Counted from the first letter of the stretch, positions 8,935 through 17,465 are shown. The stretch: 64,000 nt of DNA from Streptomyces antibioticus (GCF_002019855.1 NZ_CM007717.1:4426657-4490656); one strand, 5' to 3'. Notes: generated by a model from the letters alone, not told the origin. Numbers and translations are program-made.

Positions 8935-9357
8935 CCCTTACTTCCCCCGCGCCTTGGATCCGGACCGGAAAACCCACCTTATACGGCTGACCTGCGGCTT
9001 AGGCCCGGACCGGACACCGGAACCCTCGTCGCGACGCGCCCGGACTGGCAGGATCGCGACAGGTATCCCAACGCCACCCGCACCGTTCGGCAGCGGTCCG
9101 CACGAGGGGAGGGACCGGTTCCGAACGGTGTGGCGTGCGTGGGTTCCGCACGGTGGCCCGGGCCGCCGGTCCGACCGGACCGACGGCCCGGCACCGCTGG
9201 AACCAGAGCGCTACCCACACCCCACGCGCCTCACGCGTGCACTTCTCGCCACCCTTTCGGCACCCTTTCCGGCACCCGGTCCCGCACACGCCCTGGATAG
9301 CTGACGGATCGTCAGATATGGTCCCTGTGCCGTGCCCGTTCGGAAGGGGTGAGCGCC
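8935..9357. other. Divergent intergenic region
   Basis: 423 bases without a convincing gene lie between the WD40 gene (minus) and the next plus-strand gene. Open frames here lack normal codon bias. The clearest element is the palindrome at 9301-9315, listed separately. Confidence 0.6.
9301..9315. promoter_or_regulatory. Palindromic operator-like site (CTGACGGATCGTCAG)
   Basis: CTGACG-GAT-CGTCAG is a perfect 6-bp inverted repeat with a 3-base spacer, 43 bases upstream of ATG 9358. A near-identical core (TGACGGTTCGTCA) occurs at 52636-52648 in front of the acyl-CoA dehydrogenase gene, suggesting that one TetR-type regulator reads both sites. Confidence 0.5.
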
Positions 9358-9876
9358 ATGGAGTCCCGTCAGACGCGTCGGATCCGGCCCGAGAGCCCAC
9401 AGCCGCCGGGCCCGCCCCGCTGGGCCGCGATGTTCTACGACCCGGCCTCCTCGTCCTGGCTGCTGGGCGCCGAGTCGCCGGACCGCGGACCCGTGCTGTA
9501 CGCCGTCGGCGAGATGACCCAGGCCGGACGGACCCGGGGGGACGAGGTGACGGTGGAGCTGTGGGGGCCGCGGGAGGGCGCGTGGCACCGCTTCGAAGCG
9601 CCCAGCCCCACCCCCACGCCCATCCCCACGCCCACCCCCACACCTACGTCCGCTGCCGGCTCCGTGCCCCAGGCGGCCCCGGCCTCCCCCGGCAAGCTCG
9701 CCGAGCGTATGGAGGACCGCCGTCACCAGGTCCTCATGGCGGGCCTCGGCAGGGCCGGCCTCCACGATCTCGCCCCGGACGACGTGACGGCCGTACGGAG
9801 TCTGGTCGACGGCGTGGACGAGACGACCCTGCGCAGGATCGCGCACTGGATGGACTTGGCCGGTTCCGGACGCTGA
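9358..9876 (+). CDS. Hypothetical protein with Pro/Thr-rich linker
   Basis: A 172-residue protein of unknown function. ATG 9358 is chosen because GGAAGGGG (9342-9349) is spaced 8 bases from it; the in-frame GTG 9349 would sit on top of that site. An N-terminal globular part (PRWAAMFYDPASSSWLLG, VLYAVGEMTQAGRTRGDEV) is joined to a C-terminal helical part (MEDRRHQVLMAGLGRAGLHD through RRIAHWMDLAGSG) by a linker of repeated Pro-Thr residues. No signal peptide or membrane segment is seen. The palindrome at 9301-9315 lies in its promoter region. Confidence 0.8.
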   Translation: MESRQTRRIRPESPQPPGPPRWAAMFYDPASSSWLLGAESPDRGPVLYAVGEMTQAGRTRGDEVTVELWGPREGAWHRFEAPSPTPTPIPTPTPTPTSAAGSVPQAAPASPGKLAERMEDRRHQVLMAGLGRAGLHDLAPDDVTAVRSLVDGVDETTLRRIAHWMDLAGSGR

Positions 9877-9967
9877 CCGGCACCGGTGGGCACCCGGCCC
9901 GGTTGCCGGACCGGCCGTACGGGCAGGCACGTCCTGATGGTCTCCGCAGTCGCCGCCGGGAGGGCAC

Positions 9968-10153
9968 ATGAGGATCTCCGTGGACCCCGAGCTGTGTTAC
10001 GGCTCGGGCGAGTGCGCCTATCGGGTGCCGTCCGTCTTCACCGACGAGGACGGGTTCGGGGCCGTGCTGCCGGGCCGTGAGCAGGAGGGCGACGACCCGG
10101 ACGTGCGCGAGGCCGCCGAACACTGCCCGGCCCAGGCCATCCGCGTGACGTGA
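9968..10153 (+). CDS. [3Fe-4S]-type ferredoxin
   Basis: A 61-residue ferredoxin starting at ATG 9968 behind GGGAGGGC. The cluster-binding cysteines are C10 and C16 (CYGSGEC) and C52 (AEHCPAQAI), the three-cysteine pattern of the small [3Fe-4S] ferredoxins that pass electrons to cytochrome P450s in Streptomyces. VPSVFTDEDGFGAVL is the usual family middle section. No P450 or ferredoxin reductase is adjacent, so its partner must be encoded elsewhere. It lies 91 bases after the preceding hypothetical gene and converges with the glycosyltransferase gene on the other strand. Confidence 0.9.
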   Translation: MRISVDPELCYGSGECAYRVPSVFTDEDGFGAVLPGREQEGDDPDVREAAEHCPAQAIRVT

Positions 10154-10187
10154 CCCACCGGCGCGAAAGGCGTGAGGGGCGCGAGCG

Positions 10188-10997
10188 TCAGGCGGGGGTC
10201 CCCTGCACGGCCGCCGCCGGACCGGCGTGGTGCCAGCCGAAGGACGCGAGCGCGCGGGCCCTGGCCTCCACCACCGCCATGCGCGCCCGCCGTTCCACCG
10301 GGTCGGTGTGCGCGGCCTGCCCGGTCACCTGCCCCTCCCACTTGCGGTAGAGCAGTCCGACATCCGCGGAGAACCAGCCACGGCTCACCGCGTCGAGCGC
10401 GATCAGCAGCCCGGTGTCCTCGGAGGCGGGCAGCGCCATCCAGCCGCCGAGCGCGGTCAGCAGCTCCCGCCGGACACAGAGCGACGCGGGGTGCACGGGG
10501 GCGCGGAAGTCGTGGGCACGCCAGTACGACAGAACGTTTCCGCGCTCCAGCGGCCCGTGGGCCGGATCGCCGGGGAAGCCGACGGTGGAGCCGTCCGGCA
10601 GCAGGTCCAGGACCCGGGAGACCGCCCAGCCGATGTCCGGATGCCGCTCCAGCGCGGCCAGGTCGCGGGCCAGGGCGCCGGGGGTGAGCCGGTCGTCGGC
10701 GTCCAGGACCTTCACATAGGCGCCCTCGGCATGCGCGAGCGCGAGAGTGCGGGCGACGCCGGGTCCACCGGGACGGCCCTGGCGGAAGGTCACGCGGGGG
10801 TCGTCGGGGACGTACGGGCGGACGTCGTCCGTGGTGCCGTCCTCCTGTATCACCCAGTGCCACTCCCAGCCCTCGGGCAGTTCCTGCGCGCACAACGACG
10901 CATAGGAGTCGGGCAGATGGCGGGCGGCGGGGGCGTGGACGGCGGTGACGACGACGATGCGCCGACGGGTCGCGGAATCGTCGTGGGCCTCGGACAC
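10188..10997 (-). CDS. Family 2 glycosyltransferase
   Basis: A 269-residue GT-A fold enzyme starting at GTG 10997. The N-terminal Rossmann-like part reads RRIVVVTAVHAPAARHLPDS. It is followed by WHWVIQEDGTTDDV, ARTLALAHAEGAYVKVLDAD and the metal/nucleotide-sugar-binding DADD motif (DADDRLTPGAL). The middle section (FRAPVHPASLCVRRELLTAL, GGWMALPASEDTGLLIALD) matches the acceptor-side half of family 2. It lacks membrane segments and so is probably cytosolic. Donor and acceptor sugars cannot be inferred. Its stop is 34 bases from the convergent ferredoxin stop. Confidence 0.85.
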   Translation of the reverse strand: MSEAHDDSATRRRIVVVTAVHAPAARHLPDSYASLCAQELPEGWEWHWVIQEDGTTDDVRPYVPDDPRVTFRQGRPGGPGVARTLALAHAEGAYVKVLDADDRLTPGALARDLAALERHPDIGWAVSRVLDLLPDGSTVGFPGDPAHGPLERGNVLSYWRAHDFRAPVHPASLCVRRELLTALGGWMALPASEDTGLLIALDAVSRGWFSADVGLLYRKWEGQVTGQAAHTDPVERRARMAVVEARARALASFGWHHAGPAAAVQGTPA

Positions 10998-11291
10998 GGT
11001 GTCAGCCTACGGCTCCGCGCGGGGGCGCCGGCCGGCGGGACCGTCCGAGGAAAAGGTTCAGGCCGTGTGTGCGGAAGGGGAGTTGGGCGTGGCGAAGGCC
11101 CGGTTGCTCCGCGGGGAGCTGCCGGGCCTGCATCGTGCGGCTGTACGCAAGTTCGCCGTTTCCGTCGTGTTCGTCAGGTGGGTGGAGAAGGGTCTGTCAG
11201 GTCTTGCGGTGGGGCTGGACCGTAGAGACAGGGAGAGACAGGGAGAGACAAGGAAAGACAAGGAGAGACAGGGGGCGTCGTGCCCGCGCGG
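10998..11291. other. Intergenic region with short tandem repeat
   Basis: About 290 bases between two minus-strand genes. Apparent open frames here have poor codon bias and are rejected. The only distinct element is the decamer repeat at 11223-11272. Confidence 0.55.
11223..11272. repeat. Purine-rich decamer tandem repeat
   Basis: Five roughly 10-bp copies related to AGAGACAGGG follow one another, with A/G substitutions in the third and fourth copies. All purines except one C per unit lie on the plus strand. The repeat sits about 20 bases beyond the stop of the small secreted-protein gene (11292). Confidence 0.85.
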
Positions 11292-11669
11292 TCAGCGCTT
11301 CAGGGGTGTGGCGGGGTCCGAGGGCTCGGCGGGGTCCTCGGAGGCGTCGGGGGAGCAGGACTCCGACTCGGTGTCGACGAGGGGGCGGTTCCGGCAGCTC
11401 GGGGACTTGCCGTGGGCCTCGGCGCGGATGCGCTGCTTCATGGTGGGGGGCAGGGATCGGGTGTTCAGCCGTTCCCAGGGGACCAGGGCCGGCCAGTTCG
11501 CGGTGGGTGCGACGGCGGCGCCGGTGGCGCTCTCTCCGTCGGTCCGCGTCGGGCCGGTCTGCGCGGCGGCGGCCGGCGCGGTCGTCGTGACGATTCCGAG
11601 CGCCGCGAACAGCGCGAGGAAGGCGGTGACGATGGTGGTCCACAGCTTCATGACCCGGTTCGCGGTCAT
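11292..11669 (-). CDS. Small secreted protein of unknown function
   Basis: A 125-residue protein starting at ATG 11669, with a GAGGGG ribosome site. The N terminus is a clear signal peptide (basic MTANRVMK, then WTTIVTAFLALFAALGIV, cleavage near APAAAAQ). The mature part is about 85 residues and carries WPALVPWERLNTRSLPPTMK and two cysteines (SPSCRNR, ESCSPD) that could form a disulfide. The layout resembles the small DUF6344-type Streptomyces proteins, but I am not certain of that family. It is divergent from the DLW-39 gene across a 327-base intergenic region. Confidence 0.7.
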   Translation of the reverse strand: MTANRVMKLWTTIVTAFLALFAALGIVTTTAPAAAAQTGPTRTDGESATGAAVAPTANWPALVPWERLNTRSLPPTMKQRIRAEAHGKSPSCRNRPLVDTESESCSPDASEDPAEPSDPATPLKR

Positions 11670-11996
11670 GGCCCCTCACTTTCAGGTTGGGCGATTTGCG
11701 TACTTTCCTCATGATGTGTATGCGGAGCGCGAAGTGGTGGACCGACGCTCGTGGCGTGGCGTTGTTCCGATGAACACCACCCGTATGGGCGCAAGAGCGG
11801 AGAAAAGCAGTAAATCAGGCCCAAGTGACCGTCCGTGGGGGTGTGATCACCCTCCGATCGGAGCGGTGTCATCCGCTTGTACTGCGGCCTCGAAGGCGGC
11901 AGTTGGGAGGGCGACGCAGGTCACCGATCGATATCGGTCGGTGTGTATAGTCGGGCGCCAGAGGTCCCCTACGTCAAGGAAAGACGAGGTCGCGCG
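11670..11996. other. Divergent promoter region
   Basis: 327 bases between the small secreted-protein gene (minus) and the DLW-39 gene (plus). It contains the inverted repeat at 11923-11938 and a probable -10 box at 11946-11951. No gene is supported here. Confidence 0.55.
11923..11951 (+). promoter_or_regulatory. Promoter with overlapping inverted repeat upstream of the DLW-39 gene
   Basis: TATAGT (11946-11951) is a good -10 element 45 bases before GTG 11997. The -35 position is occupied by the inverted repeat ACCGAT-CGAT-ATCGGT (11923-11938) instead of TTGACA. This suggests a regulated promoter. Confidence 0.45.
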
Positions 11997-12125
11997 GTGA
12001 AGAAGCTTCTCCTGGTCGCACTGGCCGCCATCGGCGGGCTCCTCGTGTACCGCCAGATCCAGGCGGATCGCGCCGAGCAGGATCTGTGGACGGAGGCGAC
12101 CGACTCCGTGCCCACGGGTTCGTGA
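11997..12125 (+). CDS. DLW-39 family microprotein
   Basis: A 42-residue protein starting at GTG 11997, preceded by AGACGAGG. The N-terminal hydrophobic helix KKLLLVALAAIGGLLVYRQI is followed by the charged tail QADRAEQDLWTEATDSV, which contains the DLW motif that names the family. It is a single-pass or peripheral membrane microprotein conserved near gyrA in Streptomyces. Its function is not established. An 11-bp terminator follows 27 bases downstream, so the transcript is short and monocistronic. Confidence 0.87.
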   Translation: MKKLLLVALAAIGGLLVYRQIQADRAEQDLWTEATDSVPTGS

Positions 12126-12151
12126 CTTACGACACCGAGAACTGATACCGG

Positions 12152-12180
12152 ACCCCGGCCGCCCTCGCGGTCGGGGTTTT
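12152..12180 (+). terminator. Terminator after the DLW-39 gene
   Basis: An 11-bp stem (12152-12162 with 12167-12177, one G-T pair) has the four-base loop CCTC and is followed by TTTT (12177-12180). Confidence 0.88.
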
Positions 12181-12399
12181 GTGTTGTCCGAGTGTTGTCC
12201 GGGTGCGGGTCCAAGTGCTGTCCGGGGGCGTGCGCCACCCGGGTGGTCGGCTCCGGGCCGGGCGCTTCCCGGGTTGCGCGCCCCGCGGGCCCCGGTTAGA
12301 GGGGGACGTTTCGGACGCTCGTACGGAATGCGCGGGTGCGGGCCGGGGCGGCGGGGCAGGATGGCCCACGTTCGGTCGAGGGCGAGGGGGCGGGTTCGC

Positions 12400-13857
12400 A
12401 TGACCCGGCGAGGAGCGGCTGCACGGATCGCGCGGGCGGCGGTCGTACGGGGTGCTGTCGTGGCAGCGGTGTGCGGCGCGTCGGTGGTGGCGCTGCCCGG
12501 TTCCGTGGCCGTGGCCGCGCCGGACGTCCCGGCGTACGCCTTCGCCGACGACGTCCGCCGCGCCGAGCCGGCCACCGACACCGGCGACGCGGTACGTCTG
12601 GAGCCGGGAGCGACCTACCGCAGCTCGCTCCCGCACGGCATCGGCACCGGCGACGGCAGCAGCGACGGGACCGGGGCGGACGGCAAGGTCTACTACCGCC
12701 TCGAACTCGACGCGGCCTCCACCGCGTACGTCTCCGTCACCGCGATCCCCCGCCCCGGCGCCGCACTCGCCGTGGGGGACGGCATCGGGGTCGCCGTGCA
12801 GAACGCCGACGGGACCTCCTGCTCCTACGACTCCGTGACCGTCGGCACCTCGCAGAGCCCACGGCCGATCACCGCCTGGGCGGCGCGCGAGATCCAGCCC
12901 GGGCGGGGGCTGTGCCAGGAGGCGGGCACGTACTACGTCGTCGTCGAACCCGTGGGCACCGGCACGGGCGGGCCGGGCGGTGGCTCGGGCGGCGCGGGTG
13001 ACGACATCTGGGATCTGGAGATCGCGCCCGTCTCCGAGCCGCCCGTCGCGAAGGGCACCTCGACGAACGTGCCCGGAACCTGGAACTCCGCCACCCCCGC
13101 GCCCCCGACCGGAGAAGCGGAATCCGTGCACGGCGGCGCGGGCTTCACCGAGGCGGCGGCCGTGGCGCAGGGCGTCTGGGACGACGAGATCGTCCCCGGC
13201 CAGACCCTCTTCTACCGGGTCCCGGTCGACTGGGGCCGCCAGCTCTACGCCTCCGTCGAGGTGGGCAGCGGCCGCAAGAGCTCGGGGTTCGTGGTCGACG
13301 CCCTGGACCTCACCCTGCACAATCCGGTCCGCGCCAAGGTGGAGGAGGTCGGCGTCGGCTACGGCGGCACCCAGAAGTCGGCCGCCCTGGCCCCCGCCCC
13401 GCCGGTGCGCTACGCCAACCGGTACGCCCCGGCCAACCCCACCAAGAGCCTGCGCTTCGCCGGCGACCACTACCTCGTCGTCCATCTCGCCGCCGAGGTG
13501 GCCGACGCGTTCGGGGACGGCCCCTACGGGCTGACCCTGCGCGTGCGGCTCGGCGGGAGCGCGCAGCCGGGGCCCGGGTACCAGGGGCGGGCCGTGCCGA
13601 GGGGCGTCTTCGGCAAGGACTCGGGCCTCGCCGCGCCGACCGGGGCGGGACTGGGGGACCTGAAGGACCGGACGCGGGCCGCGTCGTCGGCGGACGGGGA
13701 CGCCACCATGCGGGCGGTCGCCGCGGCCGGCTTCGGCACCGGGACCGCGCTGCTGCTCGTACTCGGCGGATGGACGCTCATCGGGAGGCGCCGGGCCGCG
13801 GCCTCGGCCTCCGCCGCCGGTCAGATCCGGGTCAGCGCCCAGAACCCCACGCCGTAG
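12400..13857 (+). CDS. Surface-exposed membrane-anchored protein of unknown function
   Basis: A 485-residue protein. ATG 12400 is chosen because a signal peptide follows directly (basic TRRGAAARIARAAVVRG, then AVVAAVCGASVVALPGSVAV, cleavage near AAPD). The same frame is open further upstream but without codon bias or a start site. The extracellular part (about residues 40-440) is beta-rich, with YYRLELDAASTAYVSVTA, FYRVPVDWGRQLYASVEVG and DHYLVVHLAAEVADAFGDG, which look like repeated pre-peptidase/jelly-roll-like modules. A C-terminal membrane helix (GFGTGTALLLVLGGWTLIG) and a basic tail (RRRAAA) anchor it. Its 3' end overlaps the convergent kinase gene by 37 bases. Confidence 0.82.
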   Translation: MTRRGAAARIARAAVVRGAVVAAVCGASVVALPGSVAVAAPDVPAYAFADDVRRAEPATDTGDAVRLEPGATYRSSLPHGIGTGDGSSDGTGADGKVYYRLELDAASTAYVSVTAIPRPGAALAVGDGIGVAVQNADGTSCSYDSVTVGTSQSPRPITAWAAREIQPGRGLCQEAGTYYVVVEPVGTGTGGPGGGSGGAGDDIWDLEIAPVSEPPVAKGTSTNVPGTWNSATPAPPTGEAESVHGGAGFTEAAAVAQGVWDDEIVPGQTLFYRVPVDWGRQLYASVEVGSGRKSSGFVVDALDLTLHNPVRAKVEEVGVGYGGTQKSAALAPAPPVRYANRYAPANPTKSLRFAGDHYLVVHLAAEVADAFGDGPYGLTLRVRLGGSAQPGPGYQGRAVPRGVFGKDSGLAAPTGAGLGDLKDRTRAASSADGDATMRAVAAAGFGTGTALLLVLGGWTLIGRRRAAASASAAGQIRVSAQNPTP

Positions 13858-15341
13858 CAGGCAAGCGCCAGCAGCAGCAACGGCACGGCGACCTTGAGCG
13901 GCGGGCCGGGACGCGAGCGCCGTTTCGCGCGGCGCCCGCGCCGCCGCGGCCCGACGGCCACCGGCGCGGCGGCGGGCATTGCGGCGGGCGTCGCGGCGGG
14001 CGCGTCCTGGGCGGTGTACGACGCCGTGGACGGATCGGTCCGCTGCACGGGCGCCCGGCCGGGCAGCACGAAGGTGGCCTCGTGGGGCGCGACCGTGAGC
14101 GCGGGCGCCGGGGTCGCCTGCGGGGGCGGCAGCAGGAAGCTGCCGGTGTCCGACATGGACGGTGCGGGGGGTGGCGGGGTGGGCGAGGTGGGGTTCGAGG
14201 GCGGTGAGGGTGTGCCCTGACGGTCGGTGCGGGGAGGCGCTTCCGGGCGCTCCGGGACGGATCCCGTGCCCGGAGGGGCGGGCGGGGGCGGTGGTACGGG
14301 GCGGGCGGGCACGGGCGTCGCGAAGGGGGTCGACGTGGGCGTCGGCGGTGGCGTGGTCGGTGCGGCGGGCAGCGGGACGGACCCCGTGGACCCCATCGAC
14401 CCCGTACCACCGCTGCCCGCGCCGGTGTTCATACCGTTCGGTGGACGGAGAACCGCCGGTTTCAGCGGGCCGTCGGGACCGAACCCCTTCGGCAGGGGCC
14501 CGATCTGGTCGAAGATCTCGATCAGCTCGTCGTCGGGCCCGGGTTCCGGGAGCAGTTCGACGGCCACCGCGAGCGCCTTGCGCGCCCCCGTCGCCGTGCG
14601 GAAACGGTCCTCCGGGTCGGGCTGGAGCAGGGCCGCCACGACCTGCCACAGCGGCTCGGGGATGCCCTTGGGCGCGCCCGGGGTGCCGTGTTCCGTGAAG
14701 TACTGGACGAGCGCCTTGGCGTCGGGCTTCGCGCCCTCCAGGAGATAGAGGGCCACCAGGCCGACGGCGAACAGGTCGGCCGGGAAGTCGGGTTCGGAGC
14801 CCATCATCTGCTCGGGGGCGAGGTAACCCGGCGTCCCCACCACGAGGTTGGTCTCGGTCAGCCGCGGTTCGCCGAGCCGCATCGCGATGCCGAAGTCGGA
14901 CAGCCGCAGCCGGGGGCGGGCGGTGCCGGTGGCCTCCAGGAGCAGATTGGCCGGCTTGATGTCCCGGTGCACCACGCCCTCCGCGTGCACCGCGGCGAGG
15001 CCGGACAGTAGCTGGTCGAGCAGAGTGCAGACGAAGCCGGTCGGCAACGGGCCGTAGTCCCCGACGAGATGGACCAGGGAGCCGCCGCCCACCAGGTCCA
15101 TGGTGAACAGGACCTTGTCGTCGTCCGCGGCCCAGCTCGCGGGCGCCAGCACATGGGGATGGTCGATGCGCAGCGCCTGCTCGCGCACGAACCGCAGCAG
15201 TGTGTGGGCGTCGCTCTGCTGGAGCACCTTGGCGGCCACGTAGCGGCGGCGGCGGTGGTCCCAGGCGCGCCATACCGCACCGACCCCGCCGCGCCCGATC
15301 GGGTCGGCCAGTTCGTACCGGCCGGCGAAGACCTCACCCAT
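13821..15341 (-). CDS. Serine/threonine protein kinase with C-terminal membrane anchor
   Basis: A 506-residue Hanks-type kinase. The glycine-rich loop is IGRGGVGAVW (15-24), the ATP lysine is K38 (VAAKVL), the catalytic loop is HRDIKPAN with D127, and the metal-binding DFG has D149. The APE motif is in GTPGYLAPEQ (169-178). Residues about 270-470 are Pro/Thr/Ser-rich. The protein ends with a membrane helix (VPLLLLALACYGVGFWALTR), so the kinase faces the cytoplasm and almost nothing is outside. It lacks PASTA domains, unlike the PknB in this window. It is convergent with, and overlaps by 37 bases, the surface-protein gene, its possible functional partner. Confidence 0.93.
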   Translation of the reverse strand: MGEVFAGRYELADPIGRGGVGAVWRAWDHRRRRYVAAKVLQQSDAHTLLRFVREQALRIDHPHVLAPASWAADDDKVLFTMDLVGGGSLVHLVGDYGPLPTGFVCTLLDQLLSGLAAVHAEGVVHRDIKPANLLLEATGTARPRLRLSDFGIAMRLGEPRLTETNLVVGTPGYLAPEQMMGSEPDFPADLFAVGLVALYLLEGAKPDAKALVQYFTEHGTPGAPKGIPEPLWQVVAALLQPDPEDRFRTATGARKALAVAVELLPEPGPDDELIEIFDQIGPLPKGFGPDGPLKPAVLRPPNGMNTGAGSGGTGSMGSTGSVPLPAAPTTPPPTPTSTPFATPVPARPVPPPPPAPPGTGSVPERPEAPPRTDRQGTPSPPSNPTSPTPPPPAPSMSDTGSFLLPPPQATPAPALTVAPHEATFVLPGRAPVQRTDPSTASYTAQDAPAATPAAMPAAAPVAVGPRRRGRRAKRRSRPGPPLKVAVPLLLLALACYGVGFWALTRI

Positions 15342-15470
15342 GGCAGTGCGTCGCCCCTCCCCTCGGGCTCGGATGCCCCTTGTTGTTCCCCTCGCTACCC
15401 CTCGACGGACGGTACGACCCCCGTGCCCCCCGAGGCATGCGATTCCCCCGTGTTCCCCGTACGCGCGATG

Positions 15471-15506
15471 TCCCCCGTGTCCCCCGTGTCCCCCGTGTCC
15501 CCCGTT
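15471..15506. repeat. Four 9-bp tandem repeats (TCCCCCGTG)
   Basis: Units at 15471-15479, 15480-15488, 15489-15497 and 15498-15506 (the last with a final T). They are intergenic, between the HTH regulator stop and the kinase start, with shorter related copies just upstream. Confidence 0.9.
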
Positions 15507-15554
15507 TCTCGACTCACCGGCTGCCGAACCCCCTTCGGCGGCCGGGGCGAGGGG

Positions 15555-16103
15555 TCAGCCCTGGTGGGACTGGTAGTGCGTGACCGCGTCCGAGGTACGG
15601 CCGGCGCCGTACACCCGGAGGAACTCCGCCAGTTCGGGGTGGGTGGGGGCCAGGGTGTCCGCGGCGTCGATGATGTCGCCGGCGGCGGCCACCGAGCGCA
15701 GCAGCGACTGGATCTCGCGGACCACCCGCTTGACCGTGGGAGCGCCCGAACTGCTGGTCGTCGACGTGGTGTTGCTGAGCACCGAGCCCCCCTGCGACTG
15801 CTTGATCTCGTCCATCCGCTCGGTCGCCTCGGCGGCGCTGACACTGCCGTCCGCGACCTGTCCCGCCAGATCCTGGAGCAACTGCACGCGCTGCACCACG
15901 GCCGGGTTGCCGATCTTCGCCCGCTGACCGCTCATCAACTGGGACAGCATCGGCGCCGACAGCCCCAGAACCCCCGCGAGGCGGGCCTGGTTGAGGCCGA
16001 GATCGTCGATCAGCTTACGGAAGAGCGCCCCCAGCGGCTCCCCGTACCAGTTCCGCTGAAGCTCCCGCGCTCTCGCGGTCGCTTCCTGCTGTGCGGCGTC
16101 CAT
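15555..16103 (-). CDS. Helix-turn-helix DNA-binding protein
   Basis: A 182-residue protein. ATG 16103 is chosen because GGGGAGACGCA precedes it; an in-frame GTG at 16136 lacks such a site. An Xre-like helix-turn-helix lies near residues 25-60 (LIDDLGLNQARLAGVLGLSA, PMLSQLMSGQRAKIGNP). A helical region (LLQDLAGQVADGSVSAAEAT) and a Ser/Thr-rich linker follow. The C-terminal helical domain (VKRVVREIQSLLRSVAAAGD, HPELAEFLRVYGAG) probably mediates oligomerisation. It sits upstream of the kinase gene on the same strand. Its targets are unknown. Confidence 0.85.
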   Translation of the reverse strand: MDAAQQEATARARELQRNWYGEPLGALFRKLIDDLGLNQARLAGVLGLSAPMLSQLMSGQRAKIGNPAVVQRVQLLQDLAGQVADGSVSAAEATERMDEIKQSQGGSVLSNTTSTTSSSGAPTVKRVVREIQSLLRSVAAAGDIIDAADTLAPTHPELAEFLRVYGAGRTSDAVTHYQSHQG

Positions 16104-16284
16104 TGCGTCTCCCCATCGCTTCCCCAGAACATCCACGGTTCGCTGTAGCGAACCACGTCGAGCATCCTACGGAGAGTGGTCATCCGCGGGGAGCCCAATC
16201 CTTTTGCGAGATACCCCCGGTGACCCGGTACTCTGGTCTCCGGCGCCCGCCCGGTACACCTTTCCACCGGCCGGACGTCCTTCC

Positions 16285-16357
16285 GGGGCCTTAGCTCAGT
16301 TGGTAGAGCGCTGTCTTTGCATGGCAGATGTCAGGGGTTCGACTCCCCTAGGCTCCA
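16285..16357 (+). tRNA. tRNA-Ala (anticodon TGC)
   Basis: A 73-nt cloverleaf. Acceptor GGGGCCT (16285-16291) pairs with AGGCTCC (16350-16356, one G-T pair), with discriminator A at 16357. The anticodon stem CTGTC/GGCAG encloses TTTGCAT with anticodon TGC at 16318-16320. CCA is not encoded. Confidence 0.97.
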
Positions 16358-16360
16358 CAA

Positions 16361-16404
16361 AAAACGCCCTCCGAACTGCGGAAACGCAGTTTCGGAGGGC
16401 GTTC
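16361..16404 (+). terminator. Terminator after tRNA-Ala
   Basis: A long, nearly perfect inverted repeat starts 4 bases after the tRNA: AACGCCCTCCGAA pairs with TTTCGGAGGGCGTT, with an inner CTGCG/CGCAG stem around GAAA. It also faces the convergent DUF5324 gene and is probably bidirectional. Confidence 0.82.
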
Positions 16405-16422
16405 TTCGTGGAGCGGGGCGGG

Positions 16423-17151
16423 TCAGCTCTTGTCGTCGTCGCGGTGGGCCGCTTCGTCCTCGGCCTGTTTGGCCTGGACCTCGGGGTCCAGGACCGTGGT
16501 GTCGCGGCTGCCGTCGACCGAGGAGAGACCGCCGGAGGCGGGCATCTCGGTGGCGGCCGGGGGTTCGACCAGCCAGTCCGGGTTGGCCTGCTTGTCCCAC
16601 CACTTCCAGGCGGCGAAGGCGCCGCCGGCGACCGCGCCGACCACGAGCAGGACCTTGGCGACCCGGCCCGCCCGTGCGCGCCGGCGGTGCTTGCGCACCA
16701 GCTTCTCGATCTCCTTCGGGGTGACCTGGCCGCGCAGCGCGGCCACGGCGGCCACACCGCGGGCGGTGGCCTCGTCCACCACGGGCGCGGCCGCGGCCAC
16801 GGCCTGCTCGATCCGCGGCTTGGAGTACTCGGCGGCCTGACGGGAGTATTCGGCGGCCTGGCGCGCGGCCACCCGGGTCCGGGCGGCGGCCTCCTGGGCG
16901 ACCAGGTCGACCTTGGACGGGACATGGGCCCTCGCCTGCTCCAGCCGGGGCGCGACATGGGCGTCGTACTGGACGCGGGCCTGTTCGGCGGCCTGCGACA
17001 CCTTGGGCGCGAGTCGTACACGGGCTTCCTGCGCGTACAGCGCTGCCCTCTCCTTGGCCGTGTCGGCGTAGGGCGCCACCACTTCCGCGGCGTGCAGCAC
17101 GCTGTCCTTCGCCGAGCCGGTCGCGGCGCGCACGCTGTCGATGCGGGTCAC
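16423..17151 (-). CDS. DUF5324 family protein
   Basis: A 242-residue protein starting at GTG 17151 behind GGAGGAGG. Residues 1-150 are long amphipathic helices with heptad-like Ala/Glu/Arg spacing (TAKERAALYAQEARVRLAPK, VSQAAEQARVQYDAHVAPRL), likely coiled coil, with a repeated AAEYS unit. A basic patch (VRKHRRRARAGRVAK) precedes a single membrane helix (VLLVVGAVAGGAFAAWKWW). The C-terminal tail is acidic. This is the DUF5324 layout seen in Streptomyces; the role is unknown. Confidence 0.85.
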   Translation of the reverse strand: MTRIDSVRAATGSAKDSVLHAAEVVAPYADTAKERAALYAQEARVRLAPKVSQAAEQARVQYDAHVAPRLEQARAHVPSKVDLVAQEAAARTRVAARQAAEYSRQAAEYSKPRIEQAVAAAAPVVDEATARGVAAVAALRGQVTPKEIEKLVRKHRRRARAGRVAKVLLVVGAVAGGAFAAWKWWDKQANPDWLVEPPAATEMPASGGLSSVDGSRDTTVLDPEVQAKQAEDEAAHRDDDKS

Positions 17152-17465
17152 GGGTTTCCTCCTCCTCGGTGGCGTACGTTGATTCGACTTTCCACCCTTT
17201 TACGGATCATGCCTGCCGTGGCCCGTCCCGGCATGCAGGGACGGGCATCCGGGTGCCGATCCCTGTGATATCGGGTGAATCCGGGGCAACTGAGGGGTAA
17301 CAGGGAGCTTGTCGTCGACACAGCCGACAATGCCACGGATCGGCGCCGCCCGCTCCTGTCCGGGCCGACCCGACGGCACTTTTCGGCGACACCCCGGATC
17401 CCCCACCGTACGAATCCGGCCGTGCGAGGATCGGGGGGATCACAGGAAGACATCGGAGGCACACC
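17152..17465. other. Divergent promoter region
   Basis: 314 bases between DUF5324 (minus) and the cyclophilin gene (plus). I see no gene and no repeat. Promoters for both neighbours must lie here, but I could not assign clear -35/-10 pairs. Confidence 0.5.
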
